Below, one piece after another: positions 7,276-16,741 of a stretch of DNA of 33,920 nt. Each line of letters begins with the position of its first letter. Position 1 is the stretch's first letter. The notes under the pieces are model-generated. The model saw nothing but the letters and a program-made list of their open reading frames with translations. It was not told the DNA's origin and searched no databases. Source of the DNA: Patescibacteria group bacterium (GTDB taxonomy: Bacteria > Patescibacteriota > Saccharimonadia > Saccharimonadales > UBA4665); contig JARXKL010000009.1 of the NCBI GenBank assembly GCA_030272735.1, positions 1 through 33,920 on the forward strand, in the 5' to 3' direction. The position numbers and the translations under genes are program-made.

Positions 7276-9753
7276 ATGATGCCTAATTCTCCCGATTTTC
7301 AAGAATTTCTTAATCACTTAACTAATAACGCTTTGCAAAGCTTAAAACATGCTGATGCTATAGCTCGCAGCTTTGGTAGTGCCTACGTAGGCACTGAACA
7401 CTTACTACTTGGCGTGTTAGCACAGGACGGTTCTATGGGCTCAAAGGTGCTAGAAGGCGCTGGCGTAACTTTAGACCGTGCCCGCTTAGCCCTTAACATG
7501 ACACCACAAACACTCGTTATTAATGTTGGTGCTAAAGGTCTCAGCGAAACAGCCAAGCTGACGCTTAAAATGGCATATGATGTTGCTCAAGATTATTCAC
7601 AGGAATACTGTGGGACTGAACACATATTATTTAGTATCCTTTCACAAAAGAATGCACGAGCAACGATATTGCTGCGCGACATGAACATCGATATAGATAG
7701 TGTCACTAACGAAATTGAGCAATTCCTCAATAAACAGCAATATGATGAAAACGATAACGTAGGTGCGGGCCGTAAATCGAATAAAAAAGCCAAAAAAACT
7801 GCGTTAGATTTCTTTGGAACCGATATGACTGCTCAAGCACGCAACGGCAAACTTGACCCAGTTGTCGGCCGTGAAAATCAAATTCGTCGCGTTATAACTA
7901 TATTGAACCGTCGCACCAAAAATAACCCAGTGCTTATTGGTGAGCCGGGCGTTGGTAAGACAGCCATAGCCGAAGGCCTCGCGCAGCGCATTGTTGCTGA
8001 AGAAGTGCCCGATAGCCTGCTCGATAAACGTATCGTTATGCTCGATCTTGCCGGCATGATAGCCGGCACAAAATACCGAGGTGAGTTTGAAGAGCGACTA
8101 AAGAAAGTCATGAGCGAGCTCGAAAAAGACACCAGGACAATTGTATTTATTGATGAACTTCATCTCATAGTAGGGGCGGGTGCAGCTGAAGGGGCTATGG
8201 ACGCTGGGAACATTCTCAAGCCAGCGCTGGCTCGCGGTAAAATTCAAGTTATTGGTGCTACAACAACAATCGAATACACCAAGCACATCGAAAAAGATGC
8301 CGCATTAGAGCGCCGATTCCAACCTATCCAGGTACCCGAGACAACGCCAGCTGAAACCTTAGCTATACTCAAAGGTTTGCGTAAGCATTACGAAGCTTTC
8401 CACGGCGTAAAATTGTCTGACGAAGTCCTAGAAGACGCCGTAAATTTATCGAAACGCTATATAAATGACCGTTTTATGCCCGATAAAGCCATCGATTTAA
8501 TCGATGAAACTGCCGCACATTTGCGTGTCGATAAAGGCAAGACGAGCCCGGAAGTCCGTAAACTGCAGAAAGAATGCAAACTCGTTGACGGACGAATTGA
8601 TGAAGCAGTTGATGCTGAGGACTATGAAAAAGCAGCCAAGCTCAAGACTCAGCTTGCGCAACTTAAAAAGCAGCTTGAAGAATTGGAAGCCAATGGTAAG
8701 GCCGGTAAGCGACTCATCGTCACGAGTGAAGACATGGCTGATGTAATAGCGCGTATGACCGGCGTGCCAGTCAAGAAAGTCATTCGTAGTGAGGCGAAAT
8801 ATTTGCTAACGCTCGAGAAAACTTTGGGCAAGCACATCATTGGACAGCACGAAGCTGTAGAAGCGGTAGCACGTGCCATTCGCCGTAACCGCTCAGGCAT
8901 CGGCACCGAAAAACGCCCAATTGGCTCATTTATATTCTTAGGTCCTACTGGTGTCGGTAAAACAGAGCTCGGTAGGGTACTTGCCAGAGAATTTTTTGGT
9001 AGCGAAAACGCCTTAGTGAAGATTGATATGTCGGAATTTGGAGAACATCACAATATTTCGCGATTAGTTGGTGCACCAGCAGGATATGTTGGCTATGATG
9101 AGGGGGGTCAGTTAACGGATAAAATTCGTCGCCAACCCTATAGCTTAGTACTGTTTGATGAGATCGAAAAAGCCCACCCCGACGTCTTCAACATGATGTT
9201 ACAAATGCTCGAAGACGGATACTTAACTGATGCCAAAGGTCGTAAGATCGACTTTACAAATACTATAGTGATCATGACAAGCAATATCGGTGCCGATAAG
9301 CTCCAAAAAGAAGCAAACTTTGGTTTCCACGCAACCAACAAAGATGACCTCAAAGATTTAGATGCGCTCCATGAAGCAAACAAGTCAAAGGTGCATGAAG
9401 AATTAAAGAAAATGATGCGACCAGAGTTACTAAACCGAATTGATAAGACAATTGTCTTCAGGGCGCTTACGAAGCAAGATATATTCAAGATTATAGATTT
9501 GCAAATAGATGAGTTAAAGAAGCGGTTGCAACGTAAAGGTTTAAGCGTACAGTTGAGCCCGGCTGCGAAGCAGTATTTGCTTGAAAATGGGTATGATGCC
9601 AAAAATGGTGTGCGCCCACTCCGTCGATTAATTCAAGATACTATCGAAGATCATCTTGCCACAGACTTGCTTGACGACAAGTATTCTAAGGGTGATATTA
9701 TTCAAGTAGCTGCAAAACGCGGGGAACTCGCGTATGCTACAACCAATGAATAA
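7276..9753 (+). CDS. clpC: ATP-dependent Clp protease ATPase subunit ClpC
   Basis: Unfoldase that feeds damaged or tagged proteins into the ClpP chamber. The 825-aa protein has two N-terminal Clp repeats (about 10-150), AAA+ domain 1 with Walker A GEPGVGKT (222-229), a UVR-like segment [20 protein letters not shown] (from about 437) typical of ClpC rather than ClpA/ClpB, and AAA+ domain 2 with Walker A GPTGVGKT (556-563). The C-terminal D2-small domain is present to the end. ATG 7276 is followed directly by a second ATG (7279), so the start could be one codon later. It is controlled by CIRCE. Its 3' end overlaps the next gene, so the two are probably co-transcribed. Its partner clpP at 25498 carries the same operator. 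Confidence 0.96.
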   Translation: MMPNSPDFQEFLNHLTNNALQSLKHADAIARSFGSAYVGTEHLLLGVLAQDGSMGSKVLEGAGVTLDRARLALNMTPQTLVINVGAKGLSETAKLTLKMAYDVAQDYSQEYCGTEHILFSILSQKNARATILLRDMNIDIDSVTNEIEQFLNKQQYDENDNVGAGRKSNKKAKKTALDFFGTDMTAQARNGKLDPVVGRENQIRRVITILNRRTKNNPVLIGEPGVGKTAIAEGLAQRIVAEEVPDSLLDKRIVMLDLAGMIAGTKYRGEFEERLKKVMSELEKDTRTIVFIDELHLIVGAGAAEGAMDAGNILKPALARGKIQVIGATTTIEYTKHIEKDAALERRFQPIQVPETTPAETLAILKGLRKHYEAFHGVKLSDEVLEDAVNLSKRYINDRFMPDKAIDLIDETAAHLRVDKGKTSPEVRKLQKECKLVDGRIDEAVDAEDYEKAAKLKTQLAQLKKQLEELEANGKAGKRLIVTSEDMADVIARMTGVPVKKVIRSEAKYLLTLEKTLGKHIIGQHEAVEAVARAIRRNRSGIGTEKRPIGSFIFLGPTGVGKTELGRVLAREFFGSENALVKIDMSEFGEHHNISRLVGAPAGYVGYDEGGQLTDKIRRQPYSLVLFDEIEKAHPDVFNMMLQMLEDGYLTDAKGRKIDFTNTIVIMTSNIGADKLQKEANFGFHATNKDDLKDLDALHEANKSKVHEELKKMMRPELLNRIDKTIVFRALTKQDIFKIIDLQIDELKKRLQRKGLSVQLSPAAKQYLLENGYDAKNGVRPLRRLIQDTIEDHLATDLLDDKYSKGDIIQVAAKRGELAYATTNE

Positions 9754-10738
9754 TGCCGGAAAAATCCAGTCACGACTCGTAAAGTCACTGCTTTATGTGA
9801 CATTTGCTGTCTTGGCCTTTGGCGTCGCCGTTACTCAGCAACGAACAATTTCCGATTTTATGAAGCTACATAATTATACTGCGCCTGAGCAAGTTGCCAA
9901 AATTGCTTCTCAAGATTCGTTCACTGATAGTGCCCGGCGTATATTCTATGTCAATCACCCTGATATTAATGATCGGGCTTCATTTGTTAAATTCTGCCCG
10001 AGCGGAGCTAAGGAGCAGACTATCGTGCTCGGTTGTTATCAAAGTGATCAAGCTGGTATATTCCTGTTGAATGTTAATGATCCGCGACTGGACGGCGTTA
10101 AACAAGTGACAGCAGCCCACGAGATGTTGCATGCGGCCTATGACCGCTTGAGCAGTAGCGATAAACAGTCGGTCAACAAGCAATTACTGGATTACTACAA
10201 TAATTCATTAACTGATGAGCGGCTAAAAACAACTATAGATGCATATAAAAAGTCCGAGCCAGGCGATGTTGTCAACGAAATGCACTCGATTTTTGGAACT
10301 GAAGTAGCACAGTTGCCGCCAGAACTTGAAGTGTATTATAAACAATATTTTGTTAATCGCTCCGCCGTAACGTCACTGAGCGCTAAATATCAAGCTGAAT
10401 TTACTTCGCGCAAAGATTTAGTTGCTAGTGCTGACGCGCGCTTAAAAATAATAAAACAACGTGTGGAAGATATTGAATCCGGGCTCAAAGATAAACAGTC
10501 AGCAATTACAAATCGACAACAAACGTTAACACAACTTCGAAGTAGCGATGTATCTGCATACAATGCAGCAATTCCAGAGTATAACCAGCTTATAAGTAGC
10601 TACAACCAAGACGTGCAACGCGTACGAGTACTAGTGAATGAATATAACGCGCTCGTGAGCAAACGTAATGCTGTTGCTGTAGAAGAAGATCAACTTGTTA
10701 AAAGTTTGGGCGCACAACCTGAAACAATTCAAAATTAG
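9734..10738 (+). CDS. Membrane-anchored HExxH (putative metalloprotease) coiled-coil protein
   Basis: I do not recognise a named family. The 334-aa protein has one hydrophobic segment (about 16-34, LVKSLLYVTFAVLAFGVAV) and then a long extracytoplasmic-looking region. HEMLH at 129-133 is a zinc-protease HExxH motif, and Glu182 or Glu190 in NEMHSIFGTE could be the third ligand. Residues from about 220 to 320 are heptad-rich, with KQRVEDIESGLKDKQSAI, and probably form a coiled coil. Two starts are possible (9734, 9746), overlapping clpC by 20 or 8 nt. Either way it is probably translated from the CIRCE-controlled clpC mRNA, which suggests a stress or envelope quality-control role. That role is inference. 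Confidence 0.75.
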   Translation: MLQPMNNAGKIQSRLVKSLLYVTFAVLAFGVAVTQQRTISDFMKLHNYTAPEQVAKIASQDSFTDSARRIFYVNHPDINDRASFVKFCPSGAKEQTIVLGCYQSDQAGIFLLNVNDPRLDGVKQVTAAHEMLHAAYDRLSSSDKQSVNKQLLDYYNNSLTDERLKTTIDAYKKSEPGDVVNEMHSIFGTEVAQLPPELEVYYKQYFVNRSAVTSLSAKYQAEFTSRKDLVASADARLKIIKQRVEDIESGLKDKQSAITNRQQTLTQLRSSDVSAYNAAIPEYNQLISSYNQDVQRVRVLVNEYNALVSKRNAVAVEEDQLVKSLGAQPETIQN

Positions 10739-10767
10739 TTGCAGTTAATAAGATGTTAATGAGTCGG

Positions 10768-10776
10768 TGCTACACT
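10768..10776 (+). promoter_or_regulatory. radA extended -10 promoter
   Basis: TG-C-TACACT at 10768-10776; start predicted near 10783. The short leader contains GAGGT (10791-10795), 8 nt before ATG 10804, so radA has a conventional ribosome binding site unlike the leaderless genes. Confidence 0.6.
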
Positions 10777-10803
10777 GTGCGTAGACGAATGAGGTAATAA
10801 TAT

Positions 10804-12153
10804 ATGGCCAAAAAACAAGCTACTAGGTATGTCTGCAGCAATTGTGGTGCATTTAGTGCCAGTTGGAGTGGCAAATGCCCCCAATGTGGTGAATGGAATA
10901 CACTACAAGAGCAATTAACTGGCCCGGCAATAGCCGGTAGTGTTGCTAGCGGAAAGGTATTAACTGGTCAGTCGGTTGATCTTTCCGTGGCTCGCGACCA
11001 ACCCAGGCTCAAAACCGACATGTCAGAAGTTGATGATGTTTTTGGTGGTGGCATCGTGGCAGGTAGTGTTAATTTAATTGCAGGTCAGCCTGGTATTGGT
11101 AAAAGTACATTACTTTTGCAATTAGCCTATGCAGTCGCAGCATCGGCCCCGGTTTTATATGTGAGCGGCGAAGAGTCAGCGTATCAGATTGGCTTACGGG
11201 CTGAACGACTCGGTGCGCAACGTGCTGAACTGCAAATAGCTACGAGTAATTCAGCTGATGATATTGCCGCCACAATCGCCGGGGGCGAATATCAACTCGT
11301 TATTATTGATTCCATCCAAACTATTGGGGCAGCAGCAATCTCCTCAGCTGCTGGGAGTGTCTCGCAAATAACTAATAGCACTCAATTAGTCACGCTTGCG
11401 GCCAAGCAGAGCAATACAGCAATTATTCTTGTTGGACATGTAACTAAAGAAGGTTCAATAGCGGGCCCTAAAGTGTTAGAGCATGTGGTAGACGTTGTCC
11501 TACAACTTGAGGGCGATCGCTACGGTGGCTTTAAGTTATTACGCGCAGTTAAGAACCGTTTTGGCTCCACAAATGAAGCAGGTATCTTCGAAATGGTCGA
11601 GGCCGGCTTAAAACCGGTTGATAATCCCTCGGCGGCTCTGTTAGCGGAACGCCAGGTGAGCGATGGCTCGGTTGTGCTAGCAACGCTTGAAGGCACTCGG
11701 CCACTTTTGGTAGAAGTTCAGGCATTAGTCAATAAAACAAGCTATGGGTACCCAAAACGCGCAGCCAGCGGTTTTGACCTCAATAGGCTCAATTTACTTG
11801 TGGCCATGCTTGAGCGGCGTACGAAATTAAAACTCGGTGAGCAAGATATTTATATTAATATTGTTGGCGGCATGCAAATACGTGAGCCTGCGGCAGACCT
11901 AGCTATATGTTTGGCTATAGGGTCGGCGGCAAAAGGCCTGCAGTTAAAACAAAATGCAGTTGTTTTTGGTGAAGTAGGACTGAGTGGGGAAGTGCGCCAT
12001 GTGCCTCATGCCGATCGCCGTTTGAGTGAAGCTAAAAAACTTGGTTTTGACGGAGCCATAGGACCGCAGCAAAAATCGGACAAAAAGTTGACTGGACTTC
12101 ATCCAGTAAAAGATGTACGTGATGCACTCAACAGATTTTTAGAAAAAGAATAG
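10804..12153 (+). CDS. radA: DNA repair protein RadA
   Basis: RecA-like ATPase that promotes branch migration of recombination intermediates. The 449-aa protein has an intact N-terminal C4 zinc finger (Cys11, 14, 25, 28), Walker A GQPGIGKS (94-101), the RadA-specific KNRFG motif (250-254) and a C-terminal Lon-like domain with GEVGLSGEVRHV. Length is normal for the family. It has its own promoter and GAGGT ribosome binding site. Its TAG stop (12151-12153) is one base from the stop of the convergent PBP gene, so no terminator fits between them. The intact zinc finger contrasts with the lost zinc sites in RpoC and the PilB-like ATPase. Confidence 0.97.
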   Translation: MAKKQATRYVCSNCGAFSASWSGKCPQCGEWNTLQEQLTGPAIAGSVASGKVLTGQSVDLSVARDQPRLKTDMSEVDDVFGGGIVAGSVNLIAGQPGIGKSTLLLQLAYAVAASAPVLYVSGEESAYQIGLRAERLGAQRAELQIATSNSADDIAATIAGGEYQLVIIDSIQTIGAAAISSAAGSVSQITNSTQLVTLAAKQSNTAIILVGHVTKEGSIAGPKVLEHVVDVVLQLEGDRYGGFKLLRAVKNRFGSTNEAGIFEMVEAGLKPVDNPSAALLAERQVSDGSVVLATLEGTRPLLVEVQALVNKTSYGYPKRAASGFDLNRLNLLVAMLERRTKLKLGEQDIYINIVGGMQIREPAADLAICLAIGSAAKGLQLKQNAVVFGEVGLSGEVRHVPHADRRLSEAKKLGFDGAIGPQQKSDKKLTGLHPVKDVRDALNRFLEKE

Positions 12154-12154
12154 A

Positions 12155-15100
12155 TTACCCGCGGTTGACGGTTACTGATTCGCTTTGTTCATCGTTTGAT
12201 TTAACATAAATGGTGTTAGCACCTTTGCTGGGAATAGCAACTGAGCAAGAAGTTGCACCAGTATTTTGGCAAGCCGAGGCGCTACCGTTTACGTATACCG
12301 TGTAGGGCCCCGTTCCCCCGCTCCAGGATACTGTTGTTGTCGTTCCCACCGCTTGGTTGTTGGACGGGCTGTTCAGAGTTAGTTTGTCCACCTTCTGGGG
12401 CACGGTAAAATTTATTGGGCTACTCTGACTCCCGCTATACAAAACGCTGTCGGTAACAATCGCGACTAATGTTCCATTTCCGTTTTCTGTTGGATTGTAG
12501 GTGAATGAGATGGTACTTGGAGAGTCAGTGACGTCTTCACTATGAATGACTTGACCGTTGAGCGTGAAAGATACTTTACCAGGGAATTCCGCATGTGCCG
12601 GGTCGGATAGCGGATGGGTACCTTGAGTTACCGTCGCAGTTATAGTACAGGTCGTTTCGCAGGTATCAGGCGCAGTAAGTGTGATGGTTGGGGGGCTGTC
12701 GCTACAGTTATGGACATCGTCTGTTGCACTGGCGCTACTCTTCGCTGAACTGCTACCCGTGCTGCCTACATTGGCACGACCACCGTTGAAAATATCTATA
12801 TTCCATGAGGCGACATTAGCATTTCCAACGACTTGTTTAGCGGCTGCAGGTGTACAGCTTGTGGCGACTTTATTAGAAACTCTGTCGATAGTTTGAGCAG
12901 TATTCTTAACAGAACCCCCACCGACGTAATGGCCAGGGAAGAGGTCATTCGTTGGGCTCGGTTCTATACTGCCGATTCCGACATGGCTGCGTACAATATA
13001 AGCAGGCGCAGTCTTGATTGTTGTTGGAGCAACCCAGTTTTCGGCTTTAATATCTTTGTGAGCATATTCCATCCAACCACGGGTAATTGGTTCGGTTAGT
13101 GTTTCCATCGAAACATTTTTCAGCTCGACATTACGCGTATGGTTCCCAACCCAGCTCACTGTTGCATATTTTGATGACCAGCTCGTCATGAGTCCATCGA
13201 AGTTACTATTGGTAGTGCCGGTCTTAACTGCGAACTGCCACCCATTAAATCGTTGGAACTTATAGCCACCACGGCCGAGCGCTGTACAACTGGTTTCAGT
13301 ACAGCTACCCGGTAAATAACTGGCTTTAGGATCACTTGCCATGTTGTTAACAATGTAGGCCGTGTCTGCTTTGATAACCTGTTTTGGTAATGCCTTAGGT
13401 ATTTTGACTTCTTTCTGAGCCGCATCAGTAATTTTAAGAATGTATGTACGAGGGATTGCCTTACCCATACGGGCTAATGTAGAGAGGCCATTCACATGGT
13501 CATCGAGATGCAAAAAGGCGCCGTCTCCAATGGCAGACGCGCCATAACACTGCGTCGTTTTCGTTAGTCCTGGATCGCTGTAACAGTTGTAACTCTTTTT
13601 GTGGCGCGAATCGTTGTAGGTGTTATACATCATAGCTGATGCGGTATCGATTACTTTATTCACTGACTTGACGTTGCCAGGACTTTTGTCATTTGGAACA
13701 GACGCAAGCATCGCTTTGACGGCAGGCACGTTCCTAGATCCGCCTAGGCCGTAACGGAGGGTCACTGGCCCAGGGTACTTGAAGTCGTAATCGAGTAGAC
13801 AGTTACCAGAAATCTTCTTGTTGGTGGGAGTAGTCTTATCGGTACATGGGTAGCCAGGTAGAGGACCTTGGGTATCGTAGAAAACAGAACCGGCGCCGAC
13901 GTTGTTATTGTTGTCAATCAGTGTCGTGTAATCGTACGGCTTAAAGCTCGATCCTGGTGGAATTTTTATTCCACCAGCATAGTTGTTCTGACCATGGTCT
14001 TCATTGGTAAAATCTGTGCCCCCAACCAGCGAAACAATTTCACCGGTTTGTACGTCCTCACTCACCATTGCTTCTTCATCCGCACCATAGCGTGCGATAC
14101 GACTAGCATTAGTTGCCACGAGGTCCTCAGCCTTAGCCTGCAAATCTAAATTGAGTGTCGTAATAACTTTCCAGCCACCTCTATTGACAACTGTTGATCC
14201 GAATTGCTGTTGCAACTGTTGCTTAGCACTTAAAACGAAGTATGGGGCTTTGATGCCCTGAAATTTCGGTGTTTGCTTTTTAACTTGGGCGAGTACGTCG
14301 ACCTTTTTAGCTGTGTCCGCTTGGGCGCGAGTGATGTAGCCCTGCGTGACCATTTGATCGAGGATATAGTGTTGACGATTCAGTAAAGCAGCAGAGCTAA
14401 AGGTGTCACTCGAAACGGCTTCATTATACTTTGCACTCGCATAAGGAGAATAATAGCTCGGTGACTGCGGGATTGCAGCTAACATCGTAGCCTGTTCCAG
14501 CGTCAGGTCTTTAGCGCTTTTTTGGAAATAGTCGCGAGATGCACTTTCGGCGCCGTACTGCACACCTCCATATGGAGCTATGTTAAGATAGCCTGTCAAT
14601 ACGTCGTCTTTAGAGTATTCGCGCTCTAACTCAACGGCGAGGATAAGCTCCTTCACTTTACGGGTTACCGTACGATTATCAGTCCATTGCTCATTCAATT
14701 TTACTAACTGCTGCGTAAGCGTCGAGCCACCTTGAACAGTACCACCGCCTTTTGCGTCATTTAATGCTGCACGTGTGATACCACGAACATCAAAGGCACC
14801 GTGCTTATAAAAGTCTTTATCTTCAATAGCTATGGTTGCATGCTTCAGAAAAGGCGAAATATCTCCTGCAGGTACGGGTATACGCTTTATCGCATCGTAA
14901 TCCTGGAACAACACTGTCTGGCCCGTGCGGTCATAATATGTAATGCTACCACCGAGCTTGTTCCCAGATATGTCTTTAATTTTTGGAAGGTCTTTGCGGA
15001 AATATGCAAACATTCCAATTGTAAGGAAGAACACTGCCACGACGCCGATACCAATCATCTTGAGGGCCATGATGCCGCCTTCGCGGCTGAACCAATATTT

Positions 15101-15322
15101 AGCGACGCGCTTGGGGTGCATGCGGTACAAGATTCGCTTGAGGCGGTCTTTTGGAAGCGTACTTAAATAAGTAGCTTTAGCAGCAGCACGGGCAGCTTTG
15201 CCAGCCTTCGAGCGATCAGCTATAGATCGATTTATCTTTAGAGTGTTGCCGCTTTTAGTCGTAATAGTGTTTTTAGTACGGCGATTACGTCCACGCCCGC
15301 CGGGAACTTTAGGTGTGTCCAT
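12155..15322 (-). CDS. Class A penicillin-binding protein (transglycosylase/transpeptidase) with Ig-like C-terminal tail
   Basis: Polymerises and cross-links peptidoglycan outside the membrane. The 1055-aa protein has a very basic cytoplasmic N-terminus (1-80), one membrane segment (about 84-107), a GT51 domain with catalytic Glu167 in ATIAIEDKDFY and GGSTLTQQLVK, then a transpeptidase domain with Ser458 in PPGSSFKP (SxxK), SRN at 529-531 (SxN) and KTG at 700-702. From about residue 850 a Ser-rich linker leads to two Ig-like beta domains with paired cysteines (DTCETTC; ACQNTGATSC), possibly disulfides. Start ATG 15322 has GAGGAG upstream (15336-15341), with a long 13-nt spacing. It is divergent from tyrS and convergent with radA. 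Closest named type is PBP1A/PonA. Confidence 0.95.
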   Translation of the reverse strand: MDTPKVPGGRGRNRRTKNTITTKSGNTLKINRSIADRSKAGKAARAAAKATYLSTLPKDRLKRILYRMHPKRVAKYWFSREGGIMALKMIGIGVVAVFFLTIGMFAYFRKDLPKIKDISGNKLGGSITYYDRTGQTVLFQDYDAIKRIPVPAGDISPFLKHATIAIEDKDFYKHGAFDVRGITRAALNDAKGGGTVQGGSTLTQQLVKLNEQWTDNRTVTRKVKELILAVELEREYSKDDVLTGYLNIAPYGGVQYGAESASRDYFQKSAKDLTLEQATMLAAIPQSPSYYSPYASAKYNEAVSSDTFSSAALLNRQHYILDQMVTQGYITRAQADTAKKVDVLAQVKKQTPKFQGIKAPYFVLSAKQQLQQQFGSTVVNRGGWKVITTLNLDLQAKAEDLVATNASRIARYGADEEAMVSEDVQTGEIVSLVGGTDFTNEDHGQNNYAGGIKIPPGSSFKPYDYTTLIDNNNNVGAGSVFYDTQGPLPGYPCTDKTTPTNKKISGNCLLDYDFKYPGPVTLRYGLGGSRNVPAVKAMLASVPNDKSPGNVKSVNKVIDTASAMMYNTYNDSRHKKSYNCYSDPGLTKTTQCYGASAIGDGAFLHLDDHVNGLSTLARMGKAIPRTYILKITDAAQKEVKIPKALPKQVIKADTAYIVNNMASDPKASYLPGSCTETSCTALGRGGYKFQRFNGWQFAVKTGTTNSNFDGLMTSWSSKYATVSWVGNHTRNVELKNVSMETLTEPITRGWMEYAHKDIKAENWVAPTTIKTAPAYIVRSHVGIGSIEPSPTNDLFPGHYVGGGSVKNTAQTIDRVSNKVATSCTPAAAKQVVGNANVASWNIDIFNGGRANVGSTGSSSAKSSASATDDVHNCSDSPPTITLTAPDTCETTCTITATVTQGTHPLSDPAHAEFPGKVSFTLNGQVIHSEDVTDSPSTISFTYNPTENGNGTLVAIVTDSVLYSGSQSSPINFTVPQKVDKLTLNSPSNNQAVGTTTTVSWSGGTGPYTVYVNGSASACQNTGATSCSVAIPSKGANTIYVKSNDEQSESVTVNRG

Positions 15323-15362
15323 GTATTAGTTATAACTCCTCATAAGCAATATTCTATGGTTC

Positions 15363-15371
15363 ATTATAGCA
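15363..15371 (-). promoter_or_regulatory. Extended -10 promoter of the PBP gene
   Basis: On the minus strand TG-C-TATAAT spans 15371 to 15363. Start is predicted near 15356, giving a leader of about 34 nt that contains GAGGAG. No good -35 box was found. Confidence 0.6.
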
Positions 15372-15408
15372 AAATTGCACAAAACAAACTGCTTATTTTT
15401 ATCGAGGT

Positions 15409-15438
15409 TTGTAGGACGAACAACACCTGAGCTATACT
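15409..15438 (+). promoter_or_regulatory. tyrS promoter
   Basis: TTGTAG (15409-15414), 18-nt spacer, TATACT (15433-15438). The leader is about 20 nt with AAGGAA before ATG 15465. The -35 match is only moderate. No T-box structure is visible in so short a leader. Confidence 0.55.
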
Positions 15439-15464
15439 GTTGGCAACATATATAAGGAAACGCA

Positions 15465-16712
15465 ATGACACTTTCTGAAGAATTAACCTGGCGCGGTTTC
15501 GCAAATCAAACTACCTATAAAGATATGAGTGTACTTGATGGCGAGCCGATAACTTTTTACCTTGGCATTGATCCCAGCGCTGATTCATTGCAAGTTGGTA
15601 ACTTTGCTATCACTATGATGGTGAAGCACTTTATCAAGCATGGCCACAAAGCTGTTTTGCTCGTCGGTGGTGCCACGGGGATGATTGGTGACCCTGATGG
15701 TAAAAAAGATGAACGCAATCTAAAGACCCTCGAAGAAATTGATCATAATAAGCAAGCAATAAGTCGCCAATACCAACAGATTTTTGATGGTCTGCCTTTT
15801 GAGCTCGTAGATAATTACGATTGGTTCAAAGATGTTAATTATCTCGATTTTCTGCGCGACACCGGTAAGCACGTCCCGATGCGTCAGATGTTATCGCGTG
15901 ATTTTGTTAATACTCGATTAGGCGAAGAAGGCACGGGCATAAGTTATGCCGAATTCAGTTATGTACTTATACAGGCTTACGATTTCTTGCATTTATATGA
16001 GCAACAAGGTGCCACGCTGCAAGTTTGCGGTTCGGACCAATGGGGCAATAGTATTGCTGGAGTAGATTTAATACGTCGCAAAACCGGCGCTGAAGCTCAT
16101 GTATACTCATCCCCTCTGATTATTAACAAGTCGACGGGACAAAAATTTGGTAAGACTGAAGATGGAGCCGTGTGGCTTGATCCAGCAAAAACAACCCCGA
16201 CACAGTTCTATCAATTCTGGATTAATACTGATGACACAGGAGTAGAGGATTACTTAAAGATATTTACTGAACTAGACAAAGCCACAATTGATAGTATTGT
16301 CGCTGAGCACAACCAAAATCTTGGAAAAAGAGTTGGACAGCAGCAATTAGCTACCTCAGTGACTGAGCTGGTTCATGGAAAAAATCATATGGAAACAGCT
16401 CGACGCGTCACTGCTTTCCTCACTGGGGCAGCCTCTATTGCGGATGCATCCTATGATGATATGACGGCTTTACGAACAGAGCTCGCTACAGTAAAGACAA
16501 CTCAGGACGGTAGCGTCAGCGGCGCACTTGTAGACGCAGGGCTTGCTAACTCGAACTCTGAAGCACGCCGGCTTATTTTGGGAAATGCAATAAGTAGCAA
16601 TGGTAATAAAATCACGCGTGATCAGTTTGAGTCAGCGGACTTCGTTGAGGGGCGGCTACTCTTGAAGCGTGGGAAAGCATTCAAGGATACAGCTCTGATT
16701 GAGATTGGCTAA
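15465..16712 (+). CDS. tyrS: Tyrosyl-tRNA synthetase
   Basis: Attaches tyrosine to tRNA-Tyr. The 415-aa class I synthetase has the HIGH-equivalent stretch DPSADSLQVGN, tyrosine-pocket motifs YAEFSYVLIQAYDFLHLY and CGSDQWGNSIAGVDLIRR, and the KMSKS equivalent KFGKTEDGAVWLD. The C-terminal S4-like RNA-binding domain is complete (VSGALVDAGLANSNSEARRLI...). Length is normal. ATG 15465 follows an AAGGAA ribosome binding site. The next gene, a methyltransferase, starts 29 nt later but has its own -10 box. Confidence 0.97.
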   Translation: MTLSEELTWRGFANQTTYKDMSVLDGEPITFYLGIDPSADSLQVGNFAITMMVKHFIKHGHKAVLLVGGATGMIGDPDGKKDERNLKTLEEIDHNKQAISRQYQQIFDGLPFELVDNYDWFKDVNYLDFLRDTGKHVPMRQMLSRDFVNTRLGEEGTGISYAEFSYVLIQAYDFLHLYEQQGATLQVCGSDQWGNSIAGVDLIRRKTGAEAHVYSSPLIINKSTGQKFGKTEDGAVWLDPAKTTPTQFYQFWINTDDTGVEDYLKIFTELDKATIDSIVAEHNQNLGKRVGQQQLATSVTELVHGKNHMETARRVTAFLTGAASIADASYDDMTALRTELATVKTTQDGSVSGALVDAGLANSNSEARRLILGNAISSNGNKITRDQFESADFVEGRLLLKRGKAFKDTALIEIG

Positions 16713-16723
16713 AATCTGTTAAC

Positions 16724-16732
16724 TGATATAAT
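16724..16732 (+). promoter_or_regulatory. Extended -10 promoter of the methyltransferase gene, leaderless geometry
   Basis: TG-A-TATAAT at 16724-16732 with 9 nt before ATG 16742. No Shine-Dalgarno sequence lies between. Transcription should begin at or very near the ATG. Confidence 0.65.
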
Positions 16733-16741
16733 GATAGCTAT

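Noticed and set aside
9138-9602. 154-aa minus-strand ORF
   Set aside because: Lies fully inside clpC, antisense to the conserved AAA+ domain 2; no promoter or recognisable protein.
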